DNA of 64,000 bases. Origin: Pseudoneurospora amorphoporcata (Eukaryota > Ascomycota > Sordariomycetes > Sordariales > Sordariaceae). Shown here piece after piece: positions 1 to 10,523 of the stretch (positions within the stretch are counted from its first letter, which is position 1; each line of letters begins with the position of its first letter). The notes beneath the pieces were generated by a model. That model did no database searches, was not told the origin of the DNA, and worked only from the letters and a program-made list of their open reading frames with translations. Location: positions 62,001 to 126,000 of the forward strand of contig MU859086.1 of NCBI GenBank assembly GCA_033297205.1, in the 5' to 3' direction. The translations under genes and the position numbers were made by a program.

Positions 1-223
1 TTGGGTCCTTGACGGTTCGGCGGTTCTTGCCGGACTTCTGAGTCGGGACATGAGCATGAGCCTCTCCATTGTGGGCGTTCTGTCGCAATTGAGCGTCGAG
101 TTCGGCATCACGTTTCTTCTTGTCCCTATCAAGACTTTCGACGAACTGCTTGATGTTGGGGACGCGGTTGGTGCCCGAGTAGGGTGGGCCCCCGGGGTAG
201 TGCCGCGATTCCGGGCCGTCCAT
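1..223 (-). CDS. unrecognised conserved-looking protein, N-terminal 74 residues only (partial)
   Basis: An open frame without stops runs from an ATG at 223-221 leftward off the window edge. The visible protein starts MDGPESRHYPGGPPYSGTN and continues with a hydrophilic, probably helical segment (FVESLDRDKKKRDAELDAQ, about residues 26-44), followed by a basic stretch (KSGKNRRT). The next base upstream of the ATG is T, after a run of A. No signal peptide or membrane segment is visible. The frame is rich in C/G third positions, as in the other genes here. I do not recognise the family. The 3' end and any introns are outside the window. Confidence 0.6.
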   Translation of the reverse strand, partial: MDGPESRHYPGGPPYSGTNRVPNIKQFVESLDRDKKKRDAELDAQLRQNAHNGEAHAHVPTQKSGKNRRTVKDP

Positions 224-1614
224 ATTTTGTCGTTGTTGTCCTTATAAAATGTATTTCTCTCCTTCGGATGGTCGTATTAGGTATAAATATTGTTGTTGGT
301 ATTAGGTAAGTCGAGGAAGTAGTTGATATATGATGCCCCCTTCAAGATCTTCTTGTTGATAGATCAAGATCAAGATGGACACGGACGGGGAAGTGGACGT
401 CTCAGAAGACCCAAACGGGAATCCCAAGTTTATAGCTTTGTCACGGTGTAGCTCCCCGCAAGTGGTAAGAGTGTTACGTAGTGGGCGCATCAGGTTTTCC
501 AGGGTAGCTGCAGTAGTACTTATTCTCACTAAAAAAAACAAAAACAAGCAGGAATCAGAGACATCCAGATGGGATGGATGGGTCGAGAAGCTTGACTGAC
601 GAAAGGGGGGGGGGTAAGGGTGACGGGAGCTTCTGTCCAACCCATGAACTTGGATCAAGTACATATAAAGAGGGTTGTACAGTATCAACTCTGACAACTC
701 CTCTCTGACATGTCTCCCATCAGACTGTGCTCTACCTCAGCCAAGCCCCAATGTCCAATGGGGATAAAGCATATGAAAGGTCGATCCGATCGTCGTCGTC
801 AAAGAAATCCAGATGGCAGATCGCTTGACTGTCATCATCTCTGTTGACGGGAGCTTCCTCACCTTTACCAGAGACTTGTCGGGTTTGTATGGTATGGGAA
901 CCCAATCACTCAGATATGCTGCCATGTGTAGATGAACATTCCAGTGGAAGACACCTTGGTTCAATTGGTGGGTGATACTCATGGCGATGTGATATTGTGT
1001 GTCTTAAAGCTAAGTTATGACGTCATTGTCGCAGCTCGGGGTAAGCCGCAACGTCAACTGCCTTGGCTGCTCTCTCCACTGTGAACAAACGAAATGCAAC
1101 CAAGTTATTTCCTTGCCAAGATGCTATGCTTCGGAGCAAAGAAAGAAACGCTTCCGCTCCGACTTGTTGGTTGTGCGGAAATCCCTTGATTGGCTGGAAT
1201 CCTGGAATCCTGGATATGAGAGCCGGAACTGTCCACTTCACACGTGTAAAGGAAGCTATCTGCATGTCAACGTCTACGCAGTCGGTAATGCTACGTGGAG
1301 ATGTTATGGGTCCATTAGCCGAATGGTTTAAAGGACCAATGGCGGTAATAGCATCGTCGGTTGAAACGAAAGCGAAAGAAAGGTGAAAATGCTTTGTTTG
1401 ATTTACCCCTTTATCCTATCGGTCTCGGATCCGGCCAGTTCATATCCCATCCATCCATCCGATCATGTCCATGTTCCATAACCATACCCATATATTCAAG
1501 CCCATCATTCCCTTTGACACCTAGAACCCAAAACAAAAAGACAAAGCAGTAACCAAACCTCCCACTCATATGCATACCCATATTGCAATCGATGCTCTGT
1601 ATACCTGGTCTAAC
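224..1614. other. intergenic, no gene seen
   Basis: This 1.4 kb lies upstream of the leftmost partial gene and downstream of the 676-residue gene. Short open frames have no codon bias or recognisable motif. It contains a run of ten G at 605-614 and a short CATC/CCAT repeat near 1448-1460. I see nothing else. Confidence 0.6.
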
Positions 1615-3645
1615 TTAACAGATCCCCAACCCTAACCTGTCAACCGCGTACCCCGGTCTTCCCCCAGCCGTAGGCGTATCCATATCCATTTCCATATCCG
1701 ACGAGTGACATGGCTGATCACTAGTTCCCCCAACACGCCCACTGAAACCAAAGTTATTCCCATTAACCTTCAAATAGCTCTTGTAGACATCCTCCTCTCC
1801 ACCGCCAAACAGAGACTCATTATCACCAGCAGAATAAACGCTACTAGCATCCGACATCTCCACGTCCCCGTTGTACATTTCGGACGAGGTGTCGAAGACC
1901 GAGTCTTGCGACAGGATGCTGGTCATGCTGGTGACGGATTCCATGGACGGTGTGTTGGGTACCATGTGCTGAGGTTGTTGTGAGAGAGAAGGAAGCGTGG
2001 GTTCGGGGGTGAGTGTGGCGCGGGACTGTTGCTGTTGTGTTTGCTGCTGCGATTGTTGCTGTTGTGGTTGCTGATGTTGCACCAAGCTGGAGGGCAGTGC
2101 TAGAGGAGTAGCAGTACAAGCCACGGGCGTAGGCGCAGACACCGGCGCAACAGGCACAGCAGACGCAACAGACAAAGACATGCAAGGCAAGCTCAAAGCA
2201 GGCCTTAGCCTCCTACTGGTCGGCCGCCCCGGCACCGGCAACTTGGGTATTTGCAATTGCAATGCCACAGTCGCCGCCGCAGCCGCAGCTTTGTTCCCAG
2301 CAACACTAACCTCAGACTGCCCCTGTCCAGCACCCTGCGCCCTCGTCCTCGCCCTACCCTTGGGCGGCATCGGCACCGCCAACATCGGCACACCCATAGC
2401 CACAGCGGCGGCCTCCCTTTTTTCGGCCACGACGTTCGACAGCCCCGGCCTCGCCGTCCAGGGCACCACCGGGCTCCCGCACTCCTCCAGCTCCGCATCC
2501 TCGGCATCCTTCCCGATAGTCCACACCCACCTCCGCTTCTTCTCCCTCTTCCTTCCGGCGGCATTGCCGCGCTGCTTGCGTATCCCCCCGCTCGTGGGCG
2601 AAAGCGAGATGGGCGTCGACGCGTGCATGCCCGCCATGCGTCTGCGCATTTCCTCATACGGCCCCGGCGTCTGGCCCCCGTCGCGGATTTCGTTACCCGT
2701 GTAGGCCATGGTTTGGTCCAGCAGTTCCTCGCCTTCTGACGAGGACGAGCACGAGCAGCATGATCCCTCAGACGATGATGATGACGACATGGATTTAGCA
2801 GCCCCCGTGGGCGTCGTGGGCGTCCCCGACTCTTCGGCCAAAAGGTCCACGTGCGACTTGGTGTACTTGCTTGTGGTGATGGTCTCGCATAGCGGACTGT
2901 TGTAGGCCACTCGCCGAGCGGCCTTTTCCTGCAGTCGGAGCGATTGGCGCCTGGACGAGTTGGGGGATTGGCAGGTTAAGGGCGCGAGGGGGCTGTTGCG
3001 GAGGATGCTGCGAAGGGAACGCGGGTGGGTGTAGGGGAGCTTGACGTTGGATGGGAAGGTGGTTCGCCTCCTGGGCGTTTCTGAACAAGAGGAAGGCATC
3101 TCTGATGCTTGTGATGTGGTGGTGGTGGTATGGAGGGTAAGTGACGGTGGCTGTGTCATATTGTTGTTGCTAGACTCAAAGGTAAACACGCGAGGGCCGT
3201 TTTGCTCTTGCGGCTGGGCGGATAGTGGTGGTGTCGCCGTCATGGCACTGGGAAACATCATCTGGCTTTGTGCTGTTGCAATGGCAGGTGACATTGGTTG
3301 TGCCGTGAGGGGAGTGGCGAGATATGGGCCCAAATAAGGAGTTTGTAGTCGACGGTCCTTGGATACTGCTGCTCCGCCATCTTGGCCAGCCTGGGTTTGG
3401 AGGCGCAGCATCGGCCTCCCCCCTGATAGCGCTGTTGCCGGGGCATGCTCCTGGATGGGCGTCGACCTATCCACGGCGGTGGCGTAAACATTCGACAGTG
3501 TGTTGAAGGCTGTAGGAGACTTGACGTCGACGGCGGCGGCCAGCGTCCTGGATGTCCTGACACTCGAACCATTGAAGGTTTTGATCTGGAGGGAAAGCCT
3601 TGGCCTCTTGGGCGGGCTGCTGGGCTGGGATTGATGAGTCGACAT
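1615..3645 (-). CDS. conserved fungal low-complexity protein, function unknown
   Basis: This is a single uninterrupted frame of 676 residues starting at the ATG 3645-3643. The N-terminus (SPPKRPRLSLQIKTFNG, then AFNTLSNVYATAVDRSTP near residues 46-63) looks ordered and is the type of segment shared among Sordariomycete homologues. The rest is mostly disordered: Thr/Ser/Pro-rich stretches, an Arg-rich patch (RSLRSILRNSP) near 210, a Ser/Cys/Glu-rich acidic run near 290-310, a basic nuclear-localisation-like patch (KQRGNAAGRKREKKRRW) near 355-375, an Ala-rich region and a Gln-rich tract near 520-545. A short acidic C-terminal part (SVYSAGDNESLFGGGEEDVYKSYLKVN) is another candidate conserved motif. 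A nuclear role is suggested by composition only. No catalytic motif is visible. Confidence 0.85.
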   Translation of the reverse strand: MSTHQSQPSSPPKRPRLSLQIKTFNGSSVRTSRTLAAAVDVKSPTAFNTLSNVYATAVDRSTPIQEHAPATALSGGRPMLRLQTQAGQDGGAAVSKDRRLQTPYLGPYLATPLTAQPMSPAIATAQSQMMFPSAMTATPPLSAQPQEQNGPRVFTFESSNNNMTQPPSLTLHTTTTTSQASEMPSSCSETPRRRTTFPSNVKLPYTHPRSLRSILRNSPLAPLTCQSPNSSRRQSLRLQEKAARRVAYNSPLCETITTSKYTKSHVDLLAEESGTPTTPTGAAKSMSSSSSSEGSCCSCSSSSEGEELLDQTMAYTGNEIRDGGQTPGPYEEMRRRMAGMHASTPISLSPTSGGIRKQRGNAAGRKREKKRRWVWTIGKDAEDAELEECGSPVVPWTARPGLSNVVAEKREAAAVAMGVPMLAVPMPPKGRARTRAQGAGQGQSEVSVAGNKAAAAAATVALQLQIPKLPVPGRPTSRRLRPALSLPCMSLSVASAVPVAPVSAPTPVACTATPLALPSSLVQHQQPQQQQSQQQTQQQQSRATLTPEPTLPSLSQQPQHMVPNTPSMESVTSMTSILSQDSVFDTSSEMYNGDVEMSDASSVYSAGDNESLFGGGEEDVYKSYLKVNGNNFGFSGRVGGTSDQPCHSSDMEMDMDTPTAGGRPGYAVDRLGLGIC

Positions 3646-6328
3646 TTCCAGAATGTCGGGTTGGTTCTCACTCGGTTCGTTCCAGATCCCGTGCGTGCTT
3701 GCTTGCTTGCTTCTCTTTCTGTTCTGTTATAATCAAACAAACAAAATTAGAAGAGAAGCAAAACAAATTCCACAGTGTCGTCAAAGCCCACCAACTGAGC
3801 AACTTGGCAGTCTAGAAACCCTCTTTGAGGAATCTAGAACCAAAAGAAGCGAGAAACAACAGAGAAGAATGGAAGAAAACGTGTGCGTAGGGGAGGGGGG
3901 ATGCGGAGGGGGACACGGGCGGCTATATAGAACGGTAGTAGTAGTAGTACAGTAGTAGTAGTAGTATATTAAATGATGTGATATGATTGGGCCCAGCGAG
4001 CAGCAGATCCTTATGTACGTAGCACGAACGGATGCGAGCTTTAACGGCGGCAAGTTGTAGTGTCGGGTGGGCGGGAGGGCTGGCGGATCAGGGAGGGCAA
4101 CTATTGACGGACGGGAGACCAGTCGTTGCCAGTTGGTAGTGTAGGTAGTGGTGAGAGATATTGGGAAAGGAACTGAACTGAAGAGAGGGCTGACTGGAAG
4201 CGCCATGAGCCATGTTCCCTCCCCTCCATGCTGAACCGACGGAGGAACACACTCCTCGAACCCCAGTCCGTCGAGGCCATCCTATCCACATGCAGCCGCC
4301 TCCGACGGGAAGATGGTTGAAGGTGAAATCGCGACACCAACCAACCGGCTCATTCCTCTTCATCTGTATGTACTATCGATCCGGTCCTGTGGTAGGTAGG
4401 ACAGGGAAGGACAAAACCCTCTCGCCCCCTCCTCAGTACTTGTTCCATTTCCAATGTTCTTCTTTCGGTGACAACGACAGGGAAGACGAGAAAATTTGGT
4501 GTTGGTGAAACCACCGTGCACGGAGACGGACAAAACTCTTTGGTTGGTTGGTTGGTCGGTCTTCACCACAAATCCCATGCTCCCCTGTCAGTGTCCTCTC
4601 TGTATGGTGCAGGCGCAAGCGCCCACACTGACCAATTGGAGTCGACCAATCCGGGATGCAGACGCTATGCGGGCACAAGTCACATCGCGCTTCTGAATTC
4701 TAATTTTACACTATACATAGGAACTCGAAAGCAAGACTTGGCCCAACTCGGCAGGTGGGTTTTGTCCTTTCTGTTTATCGATTGGATCTTTCAACTGATA
4801 GGCGCCGCCGCAGCTGAACAAGTCTCAACGCCGCGGTGCCGCCAAACAGATTTTCAGAGAAAGACACTGCAGTGCTCTTCCACATGTTTCCCGCTGTTTT
4901 CCTTCCGAGGTATGTACACTAAAAAGGATCGGATGGTCACCTCCATGAGGGTATCATCACTACCTATCAGATAAGGTACCCGTGCTTTTAGGAACAGGGT
5001 CCCTATTCTTACGTTTAGCCCGCCCCCGCCAGAAGAAGAAGAAGAAGAAATGGAAGTACAAATTTCCAAATTTGGCATCACAGAGTGAGAAACAAGGAAA
5101 GAGAAAAACGTGCTGTCCAGGAGGCCCCTTGTGTTAAAGTAGTCTCTGGTCTGGGCACGGACACAGCGGGGGGGCGAGACCCTTTTGTTCGCTCGGAGAG
5201 ACAGCCGAGCCGCGAGACAAACCACACCGCCACCACCACCACCACCACCAACATTGTATATTGACGATGAACCCTTCGGCTGCGGCTGAATCATCCGGAC
5301 TGATAAGCAGCATAGAGATCCGTACAGAAAAACAAGATACGGTGTCAAATGTCGACTGAGCTCATTCAATTTCCCATATTTCCATTCCATCGCACTTCAC
5401 AGCCCTACCTACGTACGTACGGCCCGATGATGTCTGGGAATGGAAAAAGCCATGGAAAACGCCATGGGATAGCTAAGAGATCTTGATGTACGTTACGTGC
5501 GTTGGCTTGACGGAAGCGAAGAAAGTGGAAAGAGAAAATAGTACCGGGTGGCTTTTTCCCTCTCTCTCTCTCTCTCTTTGCCGTCGCATCATTTGGATCT
5601 AGCTACTTAGCTACCTATCCAGCCATCCAGCTCGGCTCTCGCACAGACGGCGGTTATCGGTTGCCCAAGATGGTACTACCTAGTTCTAGTTCCCATCTAC
5701 CGACCTTGAATGCGGTATTGACAGAAGGTGGTAGTTGTAGCTATGACTGAGAACGGACATGGACACACACACACCATCGCAAGTCCGGAATGTCCAAGTT
5801 CCGTCTGACTACCTATAAGCATCTCCGGCCTGACCACTCCGATAGGATCCGACCAAGCTTCTATTTCAAGCACACAAATACTTTTGACCGCTCGCTACAG
5901 TAGAAGGGTTCGGTGTCATGTGCAACTTGTTTCTCTCACAAGTGTTGCTCTCACATCATAACCACGTGGCTGGACGAGCCGCATTCGTCATCACTTCCAG
6001 TGGGATTGGTACGTTTCCAGAGGTGGATGGACGTAAGGCTTCCTTCTTCCTTGTGCAGTGGGTTGGGTGGTCAAGTGCCCCGTGGTTCTTGGATCTGCCG
6101 TAATATCAGATCAAGCTTGTTGGAAACAATGGTTTTACGAATACAGCCCGCCGTAACTTTGTTTGTGCATGTTTAGAGCGGCGATCTGATTTGATTGCTT
6201 GCCTGCCTGCTTGCTGCCACGCCGCCAACAAAGGGGAAGCCACGCCTTCCATGCCCAACTAACAGAGTAAGTAGGTAAGATCCAGATAGTAGAGTGAGAA
6301 ATGACTCCCGGTCCCTTCAGTTTCCAAC
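3646..6328. other. 2.7 kb intergenic with microsatellites
   Basis: This is upstream of the 676-residue gene and downstream of rrg9. It carries a GAA tract (about 5033-5049), a CAC/CCA tract (about 5229-5251), a short ACGT repeat near 5410 and a CT tract near 5561-5577. AGTAGT repeats lie near 3939-3965. The longest open frame (178 codons, minus strand) is built over these repeats and is not credible as a gene. Confidence 0.6.
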
Positions 6329-7339
6329 TCACAACAAGCTCCGATGCAGCCTAGCATTCGCAATATGGCGATCCTTAAACGTCTTCTCCTTGTCCTCTTC
6401 CTTCCAGTATTTATTCGGCTTGATCCCCTGCTCCCGCCACTTCTTGGGAGGCTTGACGCCCAGCTCGGCATACCGCTGCCAGATCTGCGCGCCGCGCTTG
6501 AACCACCTCTCCTGGCGCTCAATCTCCTCCTCCGGGTCCGGCCGCCACTTGCTTCTCAAGATCCTGCGGATCGCCTCGGGCGACACTTGGAACTTGTCCG
6601 ACAGCACTTCGGTCGTGTACTCGTTGGGGAACTGCTTGTGCAAGGCACGGATGCCCTCGAGCGCGTCCGGGGAGAGCTTCTTGAGCGGCTTCCAGCCCTC
6701 GGGGAACTTTTCTTTCAGCGCGTTCTTCTGGTGCTGCCAGTCCTCGCGCTTGGGGCTGGACGGGTTGTACTTTTTAACCTCCCCGCCGCCGCGGTCGAGT
6801 GACTCTTTCAGCTTCTGTGCATGTCGCTCTTGCTTCCGCGCTTGCCTCTCGGCCTCGTCGGGCATCTCCATGCCGGATTTGGCGTAGAGCTCTCGACGCT
6901 CGTCTTCTGGTAGGTGTCTCCACCTCATCTTCTTGGTTGGAGCCTCTGCTGTGTTGTCTCCTTCTCTTGGCGCTTCTTCGGTGTCTAGCCGGGGGTTCTT
7001 TTTAAAGTCTCTAGGGTGGTAATTTGGGCGCTGTGGAGGATTCTTTGCCTTCCACTGTGGGCTGGGAGGAGCATGATTTTTTCGGAAGAGCAATTTCGAG
7101 GTTTCTGGTGTCTCTGTGGCCCCCGTTGGTGCCTCCTCGGAGACAGGCTCTGTGGGGTCGGTTCGGGCAGCGTGCGTCGTGTGCAGAGACCGGGTGTGAA
7201 AAGGCAGAGATGTGGTCCCTGGCCTGTGGATGCCGGAAAGCGCTCTTGGAGTGACTCGTTGAGATGGGGGTACTTGGAGGATGTCGGCGACGTTTCGGAC
7301 CAAGATCCGCAGCGCGGCCTTGTTGCAAGAGCAACTCAT
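6329..7339 (-). CDS. rrg9: RRG9, mitochondrial protein required for respiratory growth
   Basis: The product is 336 residues in one exon. It matches the Rrg9/neugrin family: a C-terminal basic region with the signature segments FPNEYTTEVLSDKFQVSPEA (HTH-like, about residues 242-261), IRRILRSKWRPDPEEEIERQ and KPNKYWKEEDKEKTF close to the end. The N-terminus (MSCSCNKAALRILVRNVADI, then many Arg/Ser/Thr and few acids) looks like a mitochondrial presequence. Family members act in mitochondria and are needed to maintain mitochondrial DNA and respiration. The frame stays open 122 codons further upstream to 7705, but that stretch is poorly biased. I therefore chose the ATG at 7339, directly before the presequence. 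The gene is transcribed away from the DUF2236 gene across a shared 1.2 kb upstream region. Confidence 0.85.
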   Translation of the reverse strand: MSCSCNKAALRILVRNVADILQVPPSQRVTPRALSGIHRPGTTSLPFHTRSLHTTHAARTDPTEPVSEEAPTGATETPETSKLLFRKNHAPPSPQWKAKNPPQRPNYHPRDFKKNPRLDTEEAPREGDNTAEAPTKKMRWRHLPEDERRELYAKSGMEMPDEAERQARKQERHAQKLKESLDRGGGEVKKYNPSSPKREDWQHQKNALKEKFPEGWKPLKKLSPDALEGIRALHKQFPNEYTTEVLSDKFQVSPEAIRRILRSKWRPDPEEEIERQERWFKRGAQIWQRYAELGVKPPKKWREQGIKPNKYWKEEDKEKTFKDRHIANARLHRSLL

Positions 7340-8566
7340 TGTGATGTGACGGGCAGGAATTATTTGGAGACAAGGATAAGGTGGCTGCTGAGGAAGCAAG
7401 ATTTGCGGCGACTCGGCGCGAGCGGAGGTTGAACGCGATGGCTTCAACAAATTGCTGCGGTTCTGGGATTTCAAGAATGGAAACTGAATAGGTCGTGGTC
7501 TCAACGTTGGCGGTTTCGAAAAATTTCCCCAGGGTCCTTGGACGCGAGAGACGCCTGCCCACCGAAACTCAGGCATTGGGCAGGGCATCTTTGTTAGCGT
7601 GCATCGGTCGGGCAACCCACCAGCAGCGCCCTCTACCAGTCCCACTTCGCTTAGGTGCCTTATCTGTTTGGTATAAGCCTTATCGATAACGTCCCTCTTA
7701 TCCACCGGGTCAACAAGGGAATGTAGAGGTAGGTAAGGTCCGCTGACAGCCCGTTTCGTCCATTTCGCCCTCTTTATGTTGCTTATTCTGTGTCACCTTG
7801 AATGTTGAAGCTATTCCGACCATCCACAACCTTTCATCGCTGACATTATCGCTATTTGTATAGAAAACTTCAGGCCTTCAATCATAACAAAAGATGGAAC
7901 AACATTGTTGCCTCGGACCATACCGGGATGTCATCCCCCGTGATCGCCAAAATGTGGGGAGAATACCATCAAGGATTCCCTCGACCATCATGGTATCGCT
8001 CAACTGGGACGTTGTGGCGAATGCCACTGGCGTTCATGGCACCTAGGTACACCACAATTACTGGAGTTTGAACATGAGTTCAGTAAACATCAAGTTATTA
8101 CAGCTACCAGTTGAAGTAGACTTTGGAACTAGACGCTCAATATCCCGCCTCTTACGCCCATCGGTGGGAGCTTCACAAATTTACCTTGCGAGTGACGAGA
8201 TCGCCGAGATACGTCCTGTTATTTGCCCCAATCATTTTCTTGGTATTTGGTATCCCGTTATTCCCGTTTCAAAGGGGGCCAATATCCAAGTATTCGCTTT
8301 CTAAAACTCTTTGGCCTAATACTTTGGGCTCGTAGAGTTCTCAAATTCAACGAGAATTAGAGACACTCGACGAACAAGAAAATTGGGTTGGGAAAACTCC
8401 TCGTCATAGTTCATCACGACTTTGGATATCAGTCACAGAGCTTTGAAAGAATCCCATTCTTAGTACATAGGATTTCGACTCACTTTCACGCCTCAGCTTC
8501 ACCCTTATCAAGTCTCGTTCAACAGATCAAATATCGGGAACAACAGGTACAAAACATATATCAACA
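7340..8566. other. divergent intergenic region, rrg9 / DUF2236 gene
   Basis: This 1.2 kb between two divergently transcribed genes must hold both promoters. An AGGTAGGTAAGG motif lies at about 7729-7740. Short open frames here lack codon bias, and I see no RNA gene. Confidence 0.55.
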
Positions 8567-10180
8567 ATGTCCCCCACCACCAGCACCAACCCCAACCGCA
8601 AAGACATCTGGGGCTACACCTTCGACTGGACCCCTTCCCACCTCACAGCCTCCGACCTGCACCCTCTCACCCTCTCTTACGACAAGCTCGCAAACGACTG
8701 TCTCGACGAATTCGATAAACTCGGCCTAACATCCTCTTCCTCCATTCCTTCCCTCCGAGCAAAGACATCTTCCTCCTCCACCACCACCACCACCACCACC
8801 AAATCTCAACCCCAAAATGGCAGCAGCAGTAGCAATGCCTGCCCGATGTCCCAAACAGACTTCTATACCCTCCTCCAAACCCACCACCACAAATCCCCCT
8901 CCCTCTCCACCCTCTGGGACCAACTAACCACCGTCCCCGACTGGGTCTCCTACCCGCAAATCGCGCGCGGCCAAGCCGTGTTCTACCGGTACGCCGCGCC
9001 AGCCATTACTTCCTTAACCTTCCATTCTCTCTTGGGGGGGATGGCCTCGCACCGCGTTGTCGAAACCCTAGCAAGAACGGGTGGCTTTAGTGTACATGTG
9101 GCGAGGAGGAGATTGCTAGAAACGTTTCAACATATCCTGGATGTCACGGAGGGAGTGGAGAGCATGAAGCCCGGTGGAAAGGGGTGGATAAGTACGGTTC
9201 GGGTGAGGTTTTTGCATGCGAGTGTTAGGCGGAGGATTATGCGGTTGGCTGCTGCTGCTGCTGCTGCTGGGAAGGAGGGGAGGAAAGGGTACTACTACTA
9301 CTACTACGATACTGGGAAGCTCGGAGTGCCGATTAATGATCTGGATAGCATCGGCACCATCGCCTCCTTCTCCTCGGCCCTAATCTGGATGGGTTTGCCC
9401 CGTCAAGGCATCTTTCTGACTTCGCAGGAAATCTCAGATTACCTAGCCCTTTGGCGATACGTAGCCTACCTGATCGGGGTACCGGATACCATCACTTCAC
9501 CCTCTTCTTCCGGACAAAAAATCACACCCTTCGGATCCCCCGAGGAAGCCAAGGTGGCAATCGAATCCATCGTCCTCTCCGAACTCAACACCCCCAGCGA
9601 GACCTCCTCCGTGCTAGCCAACAACATCATCGCTGCGCTGGCGAACCAGCCCCCGCTGCGCAGCTCCGCGTCCTTTCTCCGGGCGCAGGCGTACTGGTTG
9701 AATGGCTCCCGGCTATGCGAAGCACTAAACATCCCGAGGCCGCCGGTGTGGCATACCGTGTTGGTTATCAGCCAGTGTTTGCTTTTTATGGTGTTTTGTT
9801 ATTTGAGGCAGATGCATTATTTGTCATTGCGTTGGCTGCCATGGGGTGGTGCTGACGTTGAGGAGGAGGTGACTGGGCAGGAAAGGTATGAAAGGGTCAG
9901 AAGACTAATGAGGAATGTGACTGTTCAGTTGGCTGGTGGACAAGAGGCCAAGTTTGGGTTTGAGTGGGTACCGGAACGGGGCAAGTATACGACTTCCGAT
10001 GATCCCGGGGGAGAAGAGGACGGTGTTAAGGCGAAGAAGGCGGGAAAGAAGGGCTGGTTGGAATGGGTGTCAGCCAGGAATGGCGGCTCGGAGTTTAGGA
10101 GTCTGAAAGCGTTTTTGGTTGCGAGTACGGTTGTGGGATGTCTTGCTTGGATTGGAGTAAGGGGGTTGGTTGTTGTATGA
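8567..10180 (+). CDS. DUF2236 / MpaB-like (ER-bound oxygenase, latex-clearing-protein fold) membrane protein
   Basis: The product is 537 residues in one exon, with start context CAACAATG. The central part fits the DUF2236/MpaB family: YPQIARGQAVFYRYAAPAI, SLLGGMASHRVVETLARTGG, VRFLHASVRRRIMRL (containing the His expected to ligate haem b in this fold) and LIWMGLPRQGIFLTSQEISD. Relatives cleave C-C or C=C bonds oxidatively (fungal MpaB, bacterial Lcp); the substrate of this protein cannot be inferred. A hydrophobic segment near residues 398-415 (VLVISQCLLFMVFCYL) and another at the very C-terminus (LVASTVVGCLAWIGVRGLVVV) suggest membrane anchoring. Two coding microsatellites, (GCT)n at about 9248-9269 and (TAC)n at about 9290-9307, encode Ala8 and Tyr6 inserted in the catalytic domain. 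Confidence 0.85.
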   Translation: MSPTTSTNPNRKDIWGYTFDWTPSHLTASDLHPLTLSYDKLANDCLDEFDKLGLTSSSSIPSLRAKTSSSSTTTTTTTKSQPQNGSSSSNACPMSQTDFYTLLQTHHHKSPSLSTLWDQLTTVPDWVSYPQIARGQAVFYRYAAPAITSLTFHSLLGGMASHRVVETLARTGGFSVHVARRRLLETFQHILDVTEGVESMKPGGKGWISTVRVRFLHASVRRRIMRLAAAAAAAGKEGRKGYYYYYYDTGKLGVPINDLDSIGTIASFSSALIWMGLPRQGIFLTSQEISDYLALWRYVAYLIGVPDTITSPSSSGQKITPFGSPEEAKVAIESIVLSELNTPSETSSVLANNIIAALANQPPLRSSASFLRAQAYWLNGSRLCEALNIPRPPVWHTVLVISQCLLFMVFCYLRQMHYLSLRWLPWGGADVEEEVTGQERYERVRRLMRNVTVQLAGGQEAKFGFEWVPERGKYTTSDDPGGEEDGVKAKKAGKKGWLEWVSARNGGSEFRSLKAFLVASTVVGCLAWIGVRGLVVV

Positions 10181-10523
10181 GAGGATGCCGCTTTTTGAGC
10201 CATGGTTGATTTACTAGGCCAAAGATCTTTTTGGGTTGGCTGTATTGTCGAGTTAAGGGATCCATCATCTGGAGTTAAAGGCGTTCTCAGCACTTGGAAC
10301 AATAACCTTGATAACAGATGGCACCAAGGATACGAAAGAGACTTTTGCTATATGGCTAGAGCCATAGCCGGTCGTCTGCCATTCAGCACGTCTCATGTCG
10401 CCAGAAATCTCCCAACCCAGAGCAATGAAATCATATGTCATGGCCTTGGTCTTCCACATAAGCGCATCAACTACACCTACCGTATCATACACACCCGATC
10501 GTCTCTGCTACGCTACGTCCGGT
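10181..10523. other. short convergent 3' region
   Basis: These 343 bp separate the 3' ends of the DUF2236 gene and the mitochondrial Phe-tRNA ligase gene. They probably hold only the two 3' UTRs. No repeat or RNA gene is seen. Confidence 0.6.

Noticed and set aside
4854..5390. 178-codon minus-strand frame
   Set aside because: It is built over GAA and CAC microsatellites (Ser and Gly runs) and has no homology-like segment.
7340..7705. In-frame 122-codon extension of RRG9
   Set aside because: Composition is unlike the downstream protein, and a mitochondrial presequence begins at the internal ATG at 7339.
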